Shown one piece after another: positions 10,822 through 23,251 of a stretch of DNA of 64,000 nucleotides; position 1 is the first letter of the stretch, and the number at the start of each line of letters is the position of its first letter. This stretch comes from Erodium maritimum (taxonomy: Eukaryota > Streptophyta > Magnoliopsida > Geraniales > Geraniaceae). The translations under genes were made by a program, and so were the position numbers. Below the pieces are notes generated by a model. It was given only the letters and a program-made list of their open reading frames with translations. It had not been told where the DNA came from and did no database searches. Location of the stretch: assembly GCA_963921825.1 (NCBI GenBank), contig OY997591.1:57266531-57330530 (forward strand). The letters are read 5' to 3'.

Positions 10822-12508
10822 TGTTAGTCTTAGTGCCCATAGTTCAATCCTAAATGTCCAAATGTATATATCATCGTTAGCAATAAAATCAAAACGGCTT
10901 TATATTACTTATGTGTTGGAGTAATATATCGATGTGTGCTCTGATCTATGCCCACCATGCGAATAGAACCATAGATTTAGATAGATCATACTCGATGGGT
11001 CCCTAGTCAACAAAGCTTCATTAGAAGCGACTAGTATGAAAGATGGCTCTTTATGGCTTACGTTCTGTTAGTCATTGGAATGGGATTCCGGAGTCTGATC
11101 ATAGATATCATGTGGGACATGATATTGGACGACCCGCCCTGAATATGTGCCATAGATTAAGTCATGAACATATTCAGTGTCGTAGCTTGTCATGTATCCT
11201 TAGACCAAGGAGTCTTTGTGATCGCTATGTAGTCAACAACTGAGTTTGACCTGAGCCTAACGTTGTCCGTAACAGGGCTTCCATAACGGCCAGGATTGGC
11301 TTGGGGACGGGCTACATGAGTGACACGAAAGACGACTAAGGGATTTATCCCTCATACTGAGGTATGAGAAAGATATCGGTTCTCGGCCGCTTGATCGAGA
11401 GTGACTGAAAGAATAGCATGGCCATGCACATGATACTGGGTATCATATCTTTAGTCATCTCACATATCAAGGAACATTGATTGAGAATAATAAGGATGAC
11501 GGCTCTATGTCTTATCTCAATCAGGATATCAGAGATAAAAGGATAATGACAGGGATGACGTAAAGGTTAGAATCGACAGGGTCGATTCGTTATGCAGTGT
11601 TAGGCAATACTAAAGTCTCGTTAGTTGCCACTTAAATAGGATCAAGTAAAATGGGATTTTACGTTGATCTATTGACATGCATAAACCTAAGGGTCACACC
11701 GGAGGATGAAACTCATTGACACATTTATGGAGAATGGCCAAAAGGGAGTTGTCTCGGGACATGACCAAAACTGGGTTTTGGGTCATGTGCCCGTAAGTGA
11801 ATAGGACTTTACGGATCGAGACAAGGCTTGGAGTCTTGGGATTGATCGCGTCAGATAATGTTGGACATTTCCGGTATGGAAGGCTTGGAGGCGATGAGCG
11901 AATCACGGGACCTCGTTGGAAATGGCCACGGGCCATGTTCCAAGAGGCCCATGAAAGGCCCATGCAACCAAGGCCCATGGAACTAATTAATCAAGTCTTG
12001 ATTAATTAGTACTAAGCAAGCAAGACAAGGATTAAGGTGTTGGTGATTCACCACCTAACCCAATCTTGTCTTGCCATACTTTGTCCTATTTACACCTTAC
12101 TTGACAGCATACTTGTCCCATGCCTTTAGTTGGACAAGTATGGGTTTTGTTATGTTTAAGTCATCTTTTTTCAACATAACAAAGACAAGACAAGAATAGG
12201 AAACACAACTTCTCTCTCCCTTCCCTTGCAATTTCGGGTTTGGCAAGCTCCCACCTCCATTTTTGTGTTCTTGAGTCCTCAAAGAGAAGAACTACGTGGC
12301 TTTGATTCCCATGTGGATACGTAGGCGTCTTGGAGACTCAAGCCAATCATTCGTTACCGGTGTTCTTGTTTTGGTAAGAACTAGTGCTGAATTTTTCTCT
12401 TGTGAATCCATTCTTTGTTAGTTGTTTCATGGTTTTAATCGTCTCTTGGTTTTCCTTGATTTTCCGCTGCGAGTTGGTTCATCTCCAACCCTACCTCGAG
12501 ACCTAACG
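10822..12508 (+). repeat. Copia 5' LTR
   Basis: It begins TGTTAGTCTTAG and ends CCTAAC(G/A). A promoter-like part holds three GGCCCAT boxes (about 11946-11979), followed by a 12-bp inverted repeat CTAATTAATCAA at 11983-12009. The same LTR occurs at 17593-19279 and 42263-43950. Confidence 0.92.
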
Positions 12509-12509
12509 G

Positions 12510-12522
12510 TGGTATCAGAGCC
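12510..12522 (+). other. Copia primer binding site
   Basis: TGGTATCAGAGCC, the standard complement of the initiator tRNA-Met 3' end, lies 1-2 bases after the 5' LTR. Confidence 0.9.
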
Positions 12523-14064
12523 GTGCTACCTTCGGGATTCACAAGACGGTGTTCAAAGTTTCGGTTTTGCTTGAAAGTTTCGTTTTTGGCATGTTGTTTT
12601 GCTAAATTGTTTGATAACATGTTTTAAATACTTGTTTATGGATTTAATGCATGTAAAATGAATTTTTGAAAATTATTTCAGATCTGGAAATTTTGAAAAA
12701 AATTTGATTTTTCGGGTCTCGGGAGCGGGACTCTCGGGGAGCTGAAACCGGGACCGAACGGGGCTCCGTTGGACGGAGCTAGGCCAAGCATGACCATTGG
12801 ATGGTTGATATGCCAAGGCCAAACCGTTTTGTTAGTTATGACGAGTTTGGAACCGTCATGACGAACTCGAAGATCAAATGTTCAAAAGTTTCATTTTTGA
12901 ACGGTTTCGATAAACCGAGCATCAAAAAATTTCGAAACTTGGCTATTAATTAAAACCGGAAAATCACATGATGTTTTGTAACATGCTTGTTTGATAACAC
13001 GATGTGTGATGTGATGTTGGCATGGTGTACATAATAGCCCCGAGCTCAATTTAATTATTTATCGCTTTTCACGGTCTGCGAGCCGTTAGTGTTAGCGTGT
13101 AATTATTCTTTCAAGGTGTGGTCGTCGAACCACTTGTTTGTAATATTTATTTATTCCCAACCTGCGAGTCGTGTATTAAATTGTAATATTTTACTCAAGA
13201 TGAAGAAAGGGCGAAAAGGTCATTTGGTGGCTTTTCGGGTGTTGGCATCGTCTTGGAGTCGGTGGAGCTCAAGAAGCTAGTGGGAGTTAGTTTAGGGGGC
13301 TATTATGTGCATATTTATCGCTTTATGCTTGGTTTAGTTTATGCATGATTAATTCTATGTGTTTTAGAATTGCATGCTTAACTTTATTTACCGAGCATAT
13401 CACCTCACATGCAAAGATAAAATTGGAATTTTAATCCTTGTGTGTGAGCCCTTAGAATCGTCATTACATTGGATGTAGTTGACGGGTTCGAAGGAAGAAT
13501 TACATTGGATGTAATTTGAGGCATCATTGCATTTGGAATGTAGTTGATGTGCTCATCGCATCTAGGATGTGTCAAAGTTTTAAACACAACCGGACAAGTA
13601 AAAACGGGTCATGTCCGATACCTCCCAATTATCAACACCTTACTACCTCCCCGTCCTATGGGTGTCGTGCGCATTAGCGGAGCATCCATGGGAAAGCGGG
13701 GTAGTAGGTTTGGACGACATATGTGGGTGTCGTGCGCATTAGCGGAGCACCTACATAGTGACGGGCCATAGTTGAAAATTGGTGGACCCGACTACGATTC
13801 TCAGCCTGAGGTTGAGCTAGGGTAACAGACAGGGTAAGCCGTGTACATAAGTGCATACCCTAGCCAAGAGTCACATTGGATGTGATTGGATGGAGTCCTA
13901 CCTACATAGCTCGATTAAGTGGTGAGCATTAGTTCAGCTTAATCGAGTGAATCAAGGATCTTGGTTTCAGATCCTAAAGGTTTAGAATTGATTGTTGGTG
14001 TTTAAGCTTGATCTTCATAAAATTTATTCAGTTTACTGATTGAATTTTATCTGTTTTAGATCAA
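12523..14064 (+). other. Untranslated leader of the copia element
   Basis: About 1.54 kb separates the primer site from gag, which is long for a copia element. No ORF of note. Segments around 13440-13580 repeat phrases like TTACATTGGATGTA, and 13660-13760 repeats GTGTCGTGCGCATTAGCGGAGCA twice in part. Confidence 0.6.
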
Positions 14065-17000
14065 ATGGCAAATTCAGCGAACATTAATAGTTTGTCATTA
14101 AAAACCATTCTTGACAGGGTCAAGCTAAATGGGACAAACTATTTGGACTGGTACAGAATTTTGAGGATAGTCCTCAAGTCTGAACGCAAAGAATATGTCC
14201 TTGACAAAGCTGTCTCTAAGACCATATCAGAGTTACATGAAGTGTCATTAACTGTTGAGAAGAATATCTCAGGGATCTGGGATCCAAGGATATTCTGATG
14301 GTCAACAAGGGAATTGGAAGTGGCAAGGGCTGGGCCCATGCGCACTTGGCAGGAAAGATGAGACACCTGAGAATGTCTGCTTCTACTGCCAACAGCCTGG
14401 TCATTGGAACCGGGATTACAGGAAGTTCACGGCTGATCTGAAGAAGGGCAGTGGGACTGCGCCTTCACCAAATAGCCTGGATGATCTGAAGAAGGGCAGT
14501 AGGACTGCGCCTTCATCAGGAAACCTGGATGATCTAAGGAAGGGCGGTGGGACCGTGCCTTCATTCGGTATTAACTCTATAGAGCTACATCTCTCTACTT
14601 CCAAAGATTCATGGGTATTAGATACCGTGACTGAATCTCACACATGCACTAATATATGGTGGCTGAAAGTAGGAGAGATTTGGAAAGCACGAAATAGACC
14701 TCAGAGTTGTGGCAACTGCTGTAGGATCCATGAGTCTTGCTTTGCCAAGAGGCCTTGTCTTAGTATTGTATAATGTATATTGCATACCTACTTTTAGTAG
14801 GAATATTATATCTGTATCCGTGTTTGACAAGGAAGGATATAATGTTAATATTGGAAATGGAGTTTTCAATGTTCTATGCAATGATATGTTTTATACCAGT
14901 ATTGACAAGGTTGGAGGATTGTACATATTAGATATGGGTAACAATGCCTCAAGTTCTATATATTCCGTTAATACCAAGAGGTCTAAATCCAACGATTTAA
15001 ACCTAACTCTGTTATGGTACTGTCATTTGGGTCGCATAAACAAGAAGCGCCTATCAGCACTTCAGAAGTGCGGGCTTTCAGGTTCATTCGAATTCCATTC
15101 GATCGACAGGTGCAAGGTTTGTTTGATGGGAAAAATGACTAAAGTGCCCTTTATCGATCGCGATGAAAGGGCGGGTGAATTATTGGGACTGATACACTCG
15201 AATGTGTGTAGACCAATAAGTTCACTTGCCAGGAGGGGTTTTAGCTACTTTATCACATTTACTGATGATTACGGTAAATATGGTTATGTCTATTCGGTGA
15301 GATATAAGTCTGAAGCTTTTGATAAATTCAAAGAGTTTAAGACTATAGTAGAAAACCAGCTCGACAAAGGTATTAAGGCACTTCGATTCGATCGAGGTGG
15401 AAAATACTTGACCACAGAGTTATTAGATCATCTAAAAGAGAATGGGATCCTTTTGGAATGGACTCCTCCTAGGTCACTGTAGTTGAAAGGTGTAGCCAAA
15501 CGGAGAAATCGGACATTGTTAGACAATGGTCTGTTCCATGATTAGTTGGACTTATCTCCCAATCTCTTTTAGGGGTTTTGCTCTAGAGACGACCGCATTC
15601 ATAGTGAATCGGGTTTCGACGAATGGTGTGGAAGGGACACCATTTTAAAAATGGTATGGGATGATGCCCGCTTTGTCCTTCCTAAAGATTTGTGGTTGCG
15701 AGGCTTATGTGAAACATTTGGTTTCGACTAAGCTCGAACCAAGATTTGAGATATGCACCTACGTGTGGTATCCCAAAGCAACAAGGGGATACTATTTCTA
15801 CAATCCCAGTGAGAACATGGTGTTCGTCGCTTGGGGTGGGGTCTTTATGGAAAAGAAGTTTTGTTTCCAAAGACGTCATTGGGAGGACTGTGCATCTCGA
15901 AGAAATTCAGGATGATACAGATCTGTCTAAACCAATTGACAACCCAGTAGAAAGGAGCCAGAGATTGTCGTAGAGTGAGAACCAATTCCTGTTACAATTT
16001 CAGAAGGTCCAAGGCGATTTGAAAGGGTCGATCTTCCACCTCCAAGATATGGTATCCGGAGGTGACAATGAAGTCATGGTGGATCACGATGATCCAGCCA
16101 CCTTTCAAGAAGTCGTGGATGGGCCCGACTCCGAGTTATGGCTGGGAGCCATGAGGGAGGAAATGCAATCCATGTCGGACAACCGAGTCTGGGAACCGGT
16201 TGATCCCATCAATGGTGTGAGGACCATCGGATGCAAATGGATCTTCAAGGTGAAGATGGACATGGACAACAACCCTCTGACCTACAAAGCTCAACTAGTG
16301 GCCATAGGTTATAGGCAGATCCAATGGATTGACTATGAGGAAACCTTCTCACTAGTGGCTATGGTCAAAATCGATCCAAATTCTTCTTGACATAACTGCG
16401 TATCATAATTACGAGATATGGCAAGTGGATGTCAAAACCGCTTTCCTAAATAGAAATTTGACTGAGTACGTTTGTATGTCTCGGCCCAAAGGTTTTGACG
16501 ATCCGAAGAATACGGGAAAGATTTATAAGTCGTTGAAATCCATTTATGGATTGAAACGAACTTCTCGGAGTTGGATCCTTCGTTTTGATGAAGTTGTAAT
16601 TGGATTTGGCTTAATCAAGAACGAGGATGAATCTTGCGTTTATAAGAAGGCTAGTGGGAGCAAGATTACCTTTCTGGTTCTCATTGAAAACGACATCACA
16701 ACCTTGCTCGAGACTAAAGCTTGGTTGAGGAAGTGTTTTTCAATAAAGGACTTAGGCGATGCTTCTTATATCTTTAGGATTAAGATATGTAGAGATCGCA
16801 CCAAGAGGGTCTTGGATTTAAGTCAGGGAACCTATGTGAACAAGGCATTGAGTAGGTTCTTAATGCTCGATTCAAAGAAAGGACTCTTCCCCACTAGTCA
16901 TGGCATTCATCTCAGCAAGACTCAATGTCCTAAGACACCTGATGAGCTGAAAAGGATGATGAGAATCCTATGCGCCTGGGGGCAAGATCGATCATAAATG

Positions 17001-17430
17001 CCATGACATGTATGAGACCGGCTGTCTCGTAAGCCTTATGTTATACCAGTAGACATCAGTCTAACCCGGGAAAGATGATGTTGAACTAGTCGTCGAAGGA
17101 TGAGTAGACGTTAGTTTTCCAAGACAAATCCAGATGACTTTAGAAGCCAGTCAGGATATGTGTTTATGCTGAATGGCAGAGCTTTAGCTGGGAGAGCGTA
17201 AAGCAAGATACCATTGCCGAATCTACAACAGAGGCCAAGTACATGGATGCTGCAGAGGCAGCTAAGGAGGCTATGTGGATTTGGAAATTCACGGCAGGGT
17301 TGGATGTAATTAAAAACCCATCCAGCCCGGTGAATCCATTTTGCGACAACACAAGGGCCATTGCGCAAGCTAAAAGCCCAGATCGCATAACAAATCCAAA
17401 CATGTACTACGGCGTATCCATCTAATCAGA
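14065..17430 (+). pseudogene. Copia gag-pol polyprotein, heavily broken
   Basis: Gag starts at 14065 (MANSANINSLSLKTILDRVK). A knuckle CFYCQQPGHWNRDY (about 14377) has Tyr in place of the last Cys. The protease is WVLDTVTESH (14612), where the usual D-S/T-G is D-T-V. GAG-pre LWYCHLGRINKKRL and KVCLMGK follow near 15010-15130. In integrase (15180-15480) the first catalytic Asp of the HxD motif is Asn (HSNVCRP), while FDRGGKY keeps the second Asp. RT begins near 16080 (WLGAMREEM, CKWIFKVK, DVKTAFLN, IYGLKRTSRSW). At about 16683, FLVLIENDI lacks the expected YVDD segment, consistent with a 7-codon in-frame deletion. RNase H remains at 17215-17430 (ESTTEAKYMDAAEAAKEA). Many stops and frame changes. 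Confidence 0.9.
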
Positions 17431-17581
17431 GAAATACTGAATTGAGGTGAAGTGAAGATAACCTATATTGCAACAGATGATAACATAGCCAACCCTTTGA
17501 CTAAGGCGGTGTCACTGCCTAAACATGTTAGACATGTAAAGTCGATGGGGGTCATATTGGAGTTTAGATTGGAACTAGGGC

Positions 17582-17592
17582 AAGTGGGAGAT
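17582..17592 (+). other. Copia polypurine tract
   Basis: AAGTGGGAGAT directly precedes the 3' LTR. It is the usual plus-strand primer of copia elements. Confidence 0.8.
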
Positions 17593-19279
17593 TGTTAGTC
17601 TTAGTGCCCATAGTTCAATCCTAAATGTCCAAATGTATATATCATCGTTAGCAATAAAATCAAAACGGCTTTATATTACTTATGTGTTGGAGTAATATAT
17701 CGATGTGTGCTCTGATCTATGCCCACCATGCGAATAGAACCATAGATTTAGATAGATCATACTCGATGGGTCCCTAGTCAACAAAGCTTCATTAGAAGCG
17801 ACTAGTATGAAAGATGGCTCTTTATGGCTTACGTTCTGTTAGTCATTGGAATGGGATTCCGGAGTCTGATCATAGATATCATGTGGGACATGATATTGGA
17901 CGACCCGCCCTGAATATGTGCCATAGATTAAGTCATGAACATATTCAGTGTCGTAGCTTGTCATGTATCCTTAGACCAAGGAGTCTTTGTGATCGCTATG
18001 TAGTCAACAACTGAGTTTGACCTGAGCCTAACGTTGTCCGTAACAGGGCTTCCATAACGGCCAGGATTGGCTTGGGGACGGGCTACATGAGTGACACGAA
18101 AGACGGCTAAGGGATTTATCCCTCATACTGAGGTATGAGAAAGATATCGGTTCTCGGCCGCTTGATCGAGAGTGACTGAAAGAATAGCATGGCCATGCAC
18201 ATGATACTGGGTATCATATCTTTAGTCATCTCACATATCAAGGAACATTGATTGAGAATAATAAGGATGACGGCTCTATGTCTTATCTCAATCAGGATAT
18301 CAGAGATAAAAGGATAATGACAGGGATGACGTAAAGGTTAGAATCGACAGGGTCGATTCGTTATGCAGTGTTAGGCAATACTAAAGTCTCGTTAGTTGCC
18401 ACTTAAATAGGATCAAGTAAAATGGGATTTTACGTTGATCTATTGACATGCATAAACCTAAGGGTCACACCGGAGGATGAAACTCATTGACACATTTATG
18501 GAGAATGGCCAAAAGGGAGTTGTCTCGGGACATGACCAAAACTGGGTTTTGGGTCATGTGCCCGTAAGTGAATAGGACTTTACGGATCGAGACAAGGCTT
18601 GGAGTCTTGGGATTGATCGCGTCAGATAATGTTGGACATTTCCGGTATGGAAGGCTTGGAGGCGATGAGCGAATCACGGGACCTCGTTGGAAATGGCCAC
18701 GGGCCATGTTCCAAGAGGCCCATGAAAGGCCCATGCAACCAAGGCCCATGGAACTAATTAATCAAGTCTTGATTAATTAGTACTAAGCAAGCAAGACAAG
18801 GATTAAGGTGTTGGTGATTCACCACCTAACCCAATCTTGTCTTGCCATACTTTGTCCTATTTACACCTTACTTGACAGCATACTTGTCCCATGCCTTTAG
18901 TTGGACAAGTATGGGTTTTGTTATGTTTAAGTCATCTTTTTTCAACATAACAAAGACAAGACAAGAATAGGAAACACAACTTCTCTCTCCCTTCCCTTGC
19001 AATTTCGGGTTTGGCAAGCTCCCACCTCCATTTTTGTGTTCTTGAGTCCTCAAAGAGAAGAACTACGTGGCTTTGATTCCCATGTGGATACGTAGGCGTC
19101 TTGGAGACTCAAGCCAATCATTCGTTACCGGTGTTCTTGTTTTGGTAAGAACTAGTGCTGAATTTTTCTCTTGTGAATCCATTCTTTGTTAGTTGTTTCA
19201 TGGTTTTAATCGTCTCTTGGTTTTCCTTGATTTTCCGCTGCGAGTTGGTTCATCTCCAACCCTACCTCGAGACCTAACA
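17593..19279 (+). repeat. Copia 3' LTR
   Basis: 1687 bp, almost identical to 10822-12508. It ends CCTAACA and is followed by the GAACC duplication. Confidence 0.92.
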
Positions 19280-20164
19280 GAACCGGTGAATTCTAGACAA
19301 GTTTGACTTTCGGCCTGAAAAGTCAACCGATGACTCAGGAAGTCATTCGGGAACTTTCCGGGGCCCAAAAAGCTTAGCCATCATCACAGTGAGCTTAGTT
19401 GGGCCGTTTCCTTCAGTTTGATTGTAATATTGGTTAGGTCAAATTTCGGTCAAACTTGTACTTTATATCGGTTATTCTTCTGATAAAATCTTGGAAGGCT
19501 GGAAATTAAGTAAGTGAAAGTGTCCCCACATGACACTTTGGCATGTTTGGCTTGGAGGATGAAAAAGGGGCTTCAGTTGACCCTTATACTCTCCCAACTT
19601 ACCTTTAAAGGGATAGGACCTTAAGGGCCTTTTAATAATTGGACAAAATAGGTCATTTAAAGCAACATGAGCACACAACTCAGCTCATTCCTCATTATGG
19701 AAGCCGAAAATCACCAAGGGAGAAGAGGAGATGAGCTCATTTCTTGAGGAAGAAGAAAGAGAGGAAAGCTAGCATTTTGGAGCTTGTTCTTGGTCATTTC
19801 TCCTCCATTTTCCTTCCATCTTCTTCATCTCACCTTCCTAGAGGTATGGATGCTCTTAACTCTCCATTTCATCTACTTTCCAATTTGGGTTTTTGTGGGT
19901 TTTGGCTTGAAGTTGAAGAACTAGCTCTTGTGGGTGTTGTTGGAGAAGGATTAGTGAAGTAGATTGCTTGGATTGTGTTTTTGGTTGAAGTTTTAATGAA
20001 CTCATTGAGGGTGTTGATGATTGGAGACTTTTTTTAAAACCCCACTTATTCAAAAAGGTATTATTGTGAAAATCGAAACGTATGGGTAGGATTTTGCAAC
20101 GAGTGGAATTTGAAAAGATTAAAGCAAAAAAAAAAGGACTAAAGGGGAAGGGGTTTGGGCTGAC

Positions 20165-20237
20165 TGGGCCAGTCAAGTGTTGGGCCAAGCCACACGCACA
20201 CCAGTATGGGCCCAAGCCCATATTCTCAACCCTAAAA
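20165..20237 (+). promoter_or_regulatory. Site II / telo-box cluster in LTR of B
   Basis: TGGGCC occurs at 20165, 20181 and 20207, followed by AACCCTAAAA at 20228-20237. The pairing of Site II (TGGGCY) and telo boxes is known from plant promoters of growth and ribosomal-protein genes. The 3' LTR keeps it at 29139-29210. A CT-rich leader-like tract follows. Its activity here is inferred. Confidence 0.5.
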
Positions 20238-21946
20238 CTATCGTTACTGTGCTTTTTCTTCAGTTGTCCTGGCACGCACATCGAGACAGAGCCGTCACTA
20301 TCTCCCTCTCGATCCATCTTCTCCCTTCTCTGCTTCTCTGCTCAGATCTACGCCGTCCACCACCCTTGCCGGATCCCTCATCTACCCAGCAACTTCGTCC
20401 CCAAAACAAGACGTCTCGGTAGCAGCCCTTTCACCGTCTTCGTCCCGAACTCGAATCTCGACGGTGAGGAGGTTGCGACACGGTTCGTGGGTGTTCTCTC
20501 GCTCCCTCCACCGTCTCCGACATCACGCCGCCTGAGAGACCTCGGTGGCGAGCTCAAACTGGGCGAGCTCACCGCCTGAACCCGAAGCCCCATCGCGATT
20601 CTTCCACCGGCGACCCTCGCCACGCCAGATCTGGAACAGGGCAATATATCGCTCTCCAGCCACGGATATCGCGGCCACGAACTCGCCGGAGCCTCAGCAT
20701 TCCTTCCGATGATTTTATCCTCCTTCCGAGCTCATCGGGAACCATCCGCCGTCATGTCTCAACCGGAGACGTCGCCAGAGCTGCTTTGAATACACCGGAC
20801 ACATGCATAGAAGGTTGGGTCTGACTTCAGTCTTAGGCCTGGGGGGAAACGTTGGGATGGACGAGTTTAAGGCAGGCCTTGGGCCGGGATGCGGTTCGGG
20901 CCGGACCAGGCCTCAGGCCAGGCCTAGAGCTGGAGCGGTTTCTGGGACTGGGTCTGGAGCCGGGTCCGGGTCTGGACTCGGGTACGAACTCGGACCGGGT
21001 CTGGACCGGGTTTGGGCTCGGATCCGGGTAAACCTGGTTTCAAAGATTTTTTTTAAATCAGATTTAATTAATTCAAGGTGAGAAATTAAAAGAGAATTTT
21101 GGTTAAATCAGTGGACCTTTGGACAACTTTTGGTTTTGATTTGGACGTTTTATTTGTCAAACCTAGACGGGACTTCGCCCGAGCACAAGGGCTTGGACCC
21201 GAGCTAGAAGAATGAAGATCACGCCGGAGCCCGTGTGAAGAACGGAGTTTTGATCACTCGAGCTTTTCATCAGAGTTTTATTAGAGGAAGACCACGAGGT
21301 AGGGAAAGTCTTAATTACTTAATTACCGTTTATAATGCATGATTAAGATAATAAAATCGGAAAGGTCCTAGAATTGCCTATAGGATGCGAATAACTAGAA
21401 TAATCGTATTTCAATTACTAATAAATGGATGAGTCTAGTATGCATGCTTAGGACGATGACAATTAGTGAAGTGTGCTTTCAATACTTGGGAACTTGATTT
21501 ACTGGTAGAGAGGCTGTGAAGAGCTCTCGGATTAGTTGCGTGTTAGGTTCACATGCTTGATTGATTGTTGTCGGGTTAACTTAAGAGTCTAATGAAACTA
21601 GATTAGCTTGTCTTATCGAATGCCTATTTGTTCGTTCACATGATTGATTGGTTGAATGCATACTTGGTTGATTGAGTGTTTATGTTGATATAATTGTTGG
21701 TTGAACGGATGATCGAGTATGACTGGTTGTGCCAAAGGGGTACAATCAGGTGATCGATGTGCCGATGGTTGGTGACAGGTAAGTGTACGGTAAGTATGAA
21801 ATGGTGTTGGTTGTCTGGGTTGTGATGAAAGCGTGTTCCGACGTGTGCTGCTTGTTGGATGAATGAAATGCTTGTTCCTTTATTCTTATTCTTGAATGTA
21901 TGCTCGTTTATTGGTTTGACTGTTTTGTTTGCTTGGTTCGGTACAA

Positions 21947-21950
<4 letters not shown>

Positions 21951-21977
<27 letters not shown>
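21951..21977 (+). repeat. Poly-G run in 5' LTR of B
   Basis: 27 consecutive G. The corresponding runs are 21 G in the 3' LTR (30880-30900) and 11 G in LTR A (33337-33347). Confidence 0.9.
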
Positions 21978-22059
21978 TAATCTGGTGCCGTTGCGGTGGT
22001 TGGAGTTGGACAGATACAGTGAGATATGGACTGAGTATTGGAGCCCGAGGGCATTGGTT

Positions 22060-22265
22060 ATTGGATATTACGAGAGTTGATTATTGGCAGATCCTGCGGG
22101 ATATATAGATTGATTAGGAGCAGATCCTGCGGGATATTATTGATTATTGGCAGATCTTGCGGGATATATAGATTGATTATGAGCAGATCCTACGGGATAT
22201 TATTGATTATTGGCAGATCCTGCGGGATATATAGATTGATTATGAGCAGATCCTGCGGGATATTA
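22060..22265 (+). repeat. Tandem array in 5' LTR of B
   Basis: Units of about 30-60 bp built on GCAGATCCTGCGGGATAT separated by TTGATTAT-type spacers. The 3' LTR has fewer units (30990-31130), explaining part of the LTR length difference. Confidence 0.85.
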
Positions 22266-23238
22266 TTTGGGTTACTTCTTGAGAGATGGTTACTAAGGTT
22301 TCACCCAAGGATGTGCGTCCCAGTGGAGCACTACCTTGGTTCCCTATGACATATGGTCCTTTGGAGGCATTTCTGGGAATCCCGATGATAAGCGCCCATT
22401 TGGGATTGTTTCCGGTGCCCCGACGCATGTGCTTCCTCTGGACCGAGGGAAAATCTGATATGATATGGATACTCTGGTGGATCGGAATGTGGGAACCGAG
22501 GTGATCCCATAATCTATCCATGGATCGGAGGCTTGAGAAAGCGAGTGGTTGGCAAGATATTGATTATTCCCATTTTTACTATTATTGATCCGTTAAAGTA
22601 TTTATTATGAACTTCTTTTAAGTTACTGTCAGCTTTGAAGAAGCGATGTTATTTCATCACAACGGATTCCATAACATTTCTTTGCTTAATAGTATTTACT
22701 TGTTCCTAGTGTGATGGGTTTCTATTTTTTTTATAATGTTCTCCATTTATTTCTCTGGGAAGTTATCGTTGTCCTTGAGAATGCACTATTGATATTGTTA
22801 CTTCTTATTTGTTTATTACATCCTTTGGTGTAAGGGTTTTAAATACTTTTGTGACATCGAATTAAAACAGTTTTAATATTAAACTTGGAGACTAAGGTCA
22901 TTTACGATTTTTCCCTACTGAGCGTAAGCTCACCCCTATTTGTTTATTTACTGTGTGTACAAGTATGCTTGAGATTTGGGGGAATTCGAGGCTCGGGAGC
23001 TTCCGGATGTCTTGAGGATTGTATTAGAGATGTGGTGGTCCACATTGTTGAACTTTATTTACCTTATGTTACTTATCAAGTTTTGACCTCTATTTTTGGA
23101 TTATTGAGAAATACTTTGGACTCGTTTTCAGTTGTAAAAGAATTTATTACAGTTTTATTACAGTTTTATTACTTTTACCTTGTTTGTTTTAGGTCACGTC
23201 TCGAGTCTGGCCAAAACCGGATTTGGGGCGTGACAATT

Positions 23239-23251
23239 TGGTATCAAAGCC
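23239..23251 (+). other. Primer binding site of element B
   Basis: TGGTATCAAAGCC starts 3 bases after the LTR and resembles the tRNA-iMet complement TGGTATCAGAGCC with one change. Confidence 0.8.

Larger units (their letters stand above)
10822..19279 (+). mobile_element. Ty1/copia element with near-identical LTRs and dead pol
   Basis: The target duplication is GAACC (10817-10821 and 19280-19284). The LTRs are 10822-12508 and 17593-19279, offset by exactly 6771 bp. By eye I found one internal difference (11335 A, 18106 G) plus the last base (12508 G, 19279 A). Primer site, leader, gag-pol remains and polypurine tract are in the usual order. The polyprotein has many stops and shifts, so this copy cannot make its own enzymes, yet the LTRs indicate recent insertion. 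Confidence 0.9.
21299..22963 (+). other. Intron-like module in 5' LTR of B
   Basis: Donor-like CGAG|GTAGGGAAAGT at 21299 and acceptor-like TGTGTGTACAAG ending at 22963. The hairpin TGAGC-GTAA-GCTCA lies at 22919-22932. Confidence 0.45.
20033..23235 (+). repeat. 5' LTR of element B
   Basis: The second base is mutated (TTTAAAACCCC versus TGTAAAACCCC in the 3' LTR). In order it holds a Site II/telo-box promoter-like cluster, a CT-rich stretch, a GC-rich block (about 20870-21030), a donor-like site (21299), a run of 27 G (21951-21977), tandem repeats (22060-22265), a hairpin (22919-22932), an acceptor-like site (22963) and the end GGGGCGTGACA. Confidence 0.9.

Noticed and set aside
11043..12282. 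Small ORFs repeated at 17814-19053 and 42484-43450
   Set aside because: They are chance ORFs in the copia LTR and recur only because the LTR recurs.
19856..20579. ORFs of 150-165 aa on both strands at the start of the B LTR
   Set aside because: They lie in promoter-like and CT-rich LTR sequence, recur in the 3' LTR with indels, and match no protein family.
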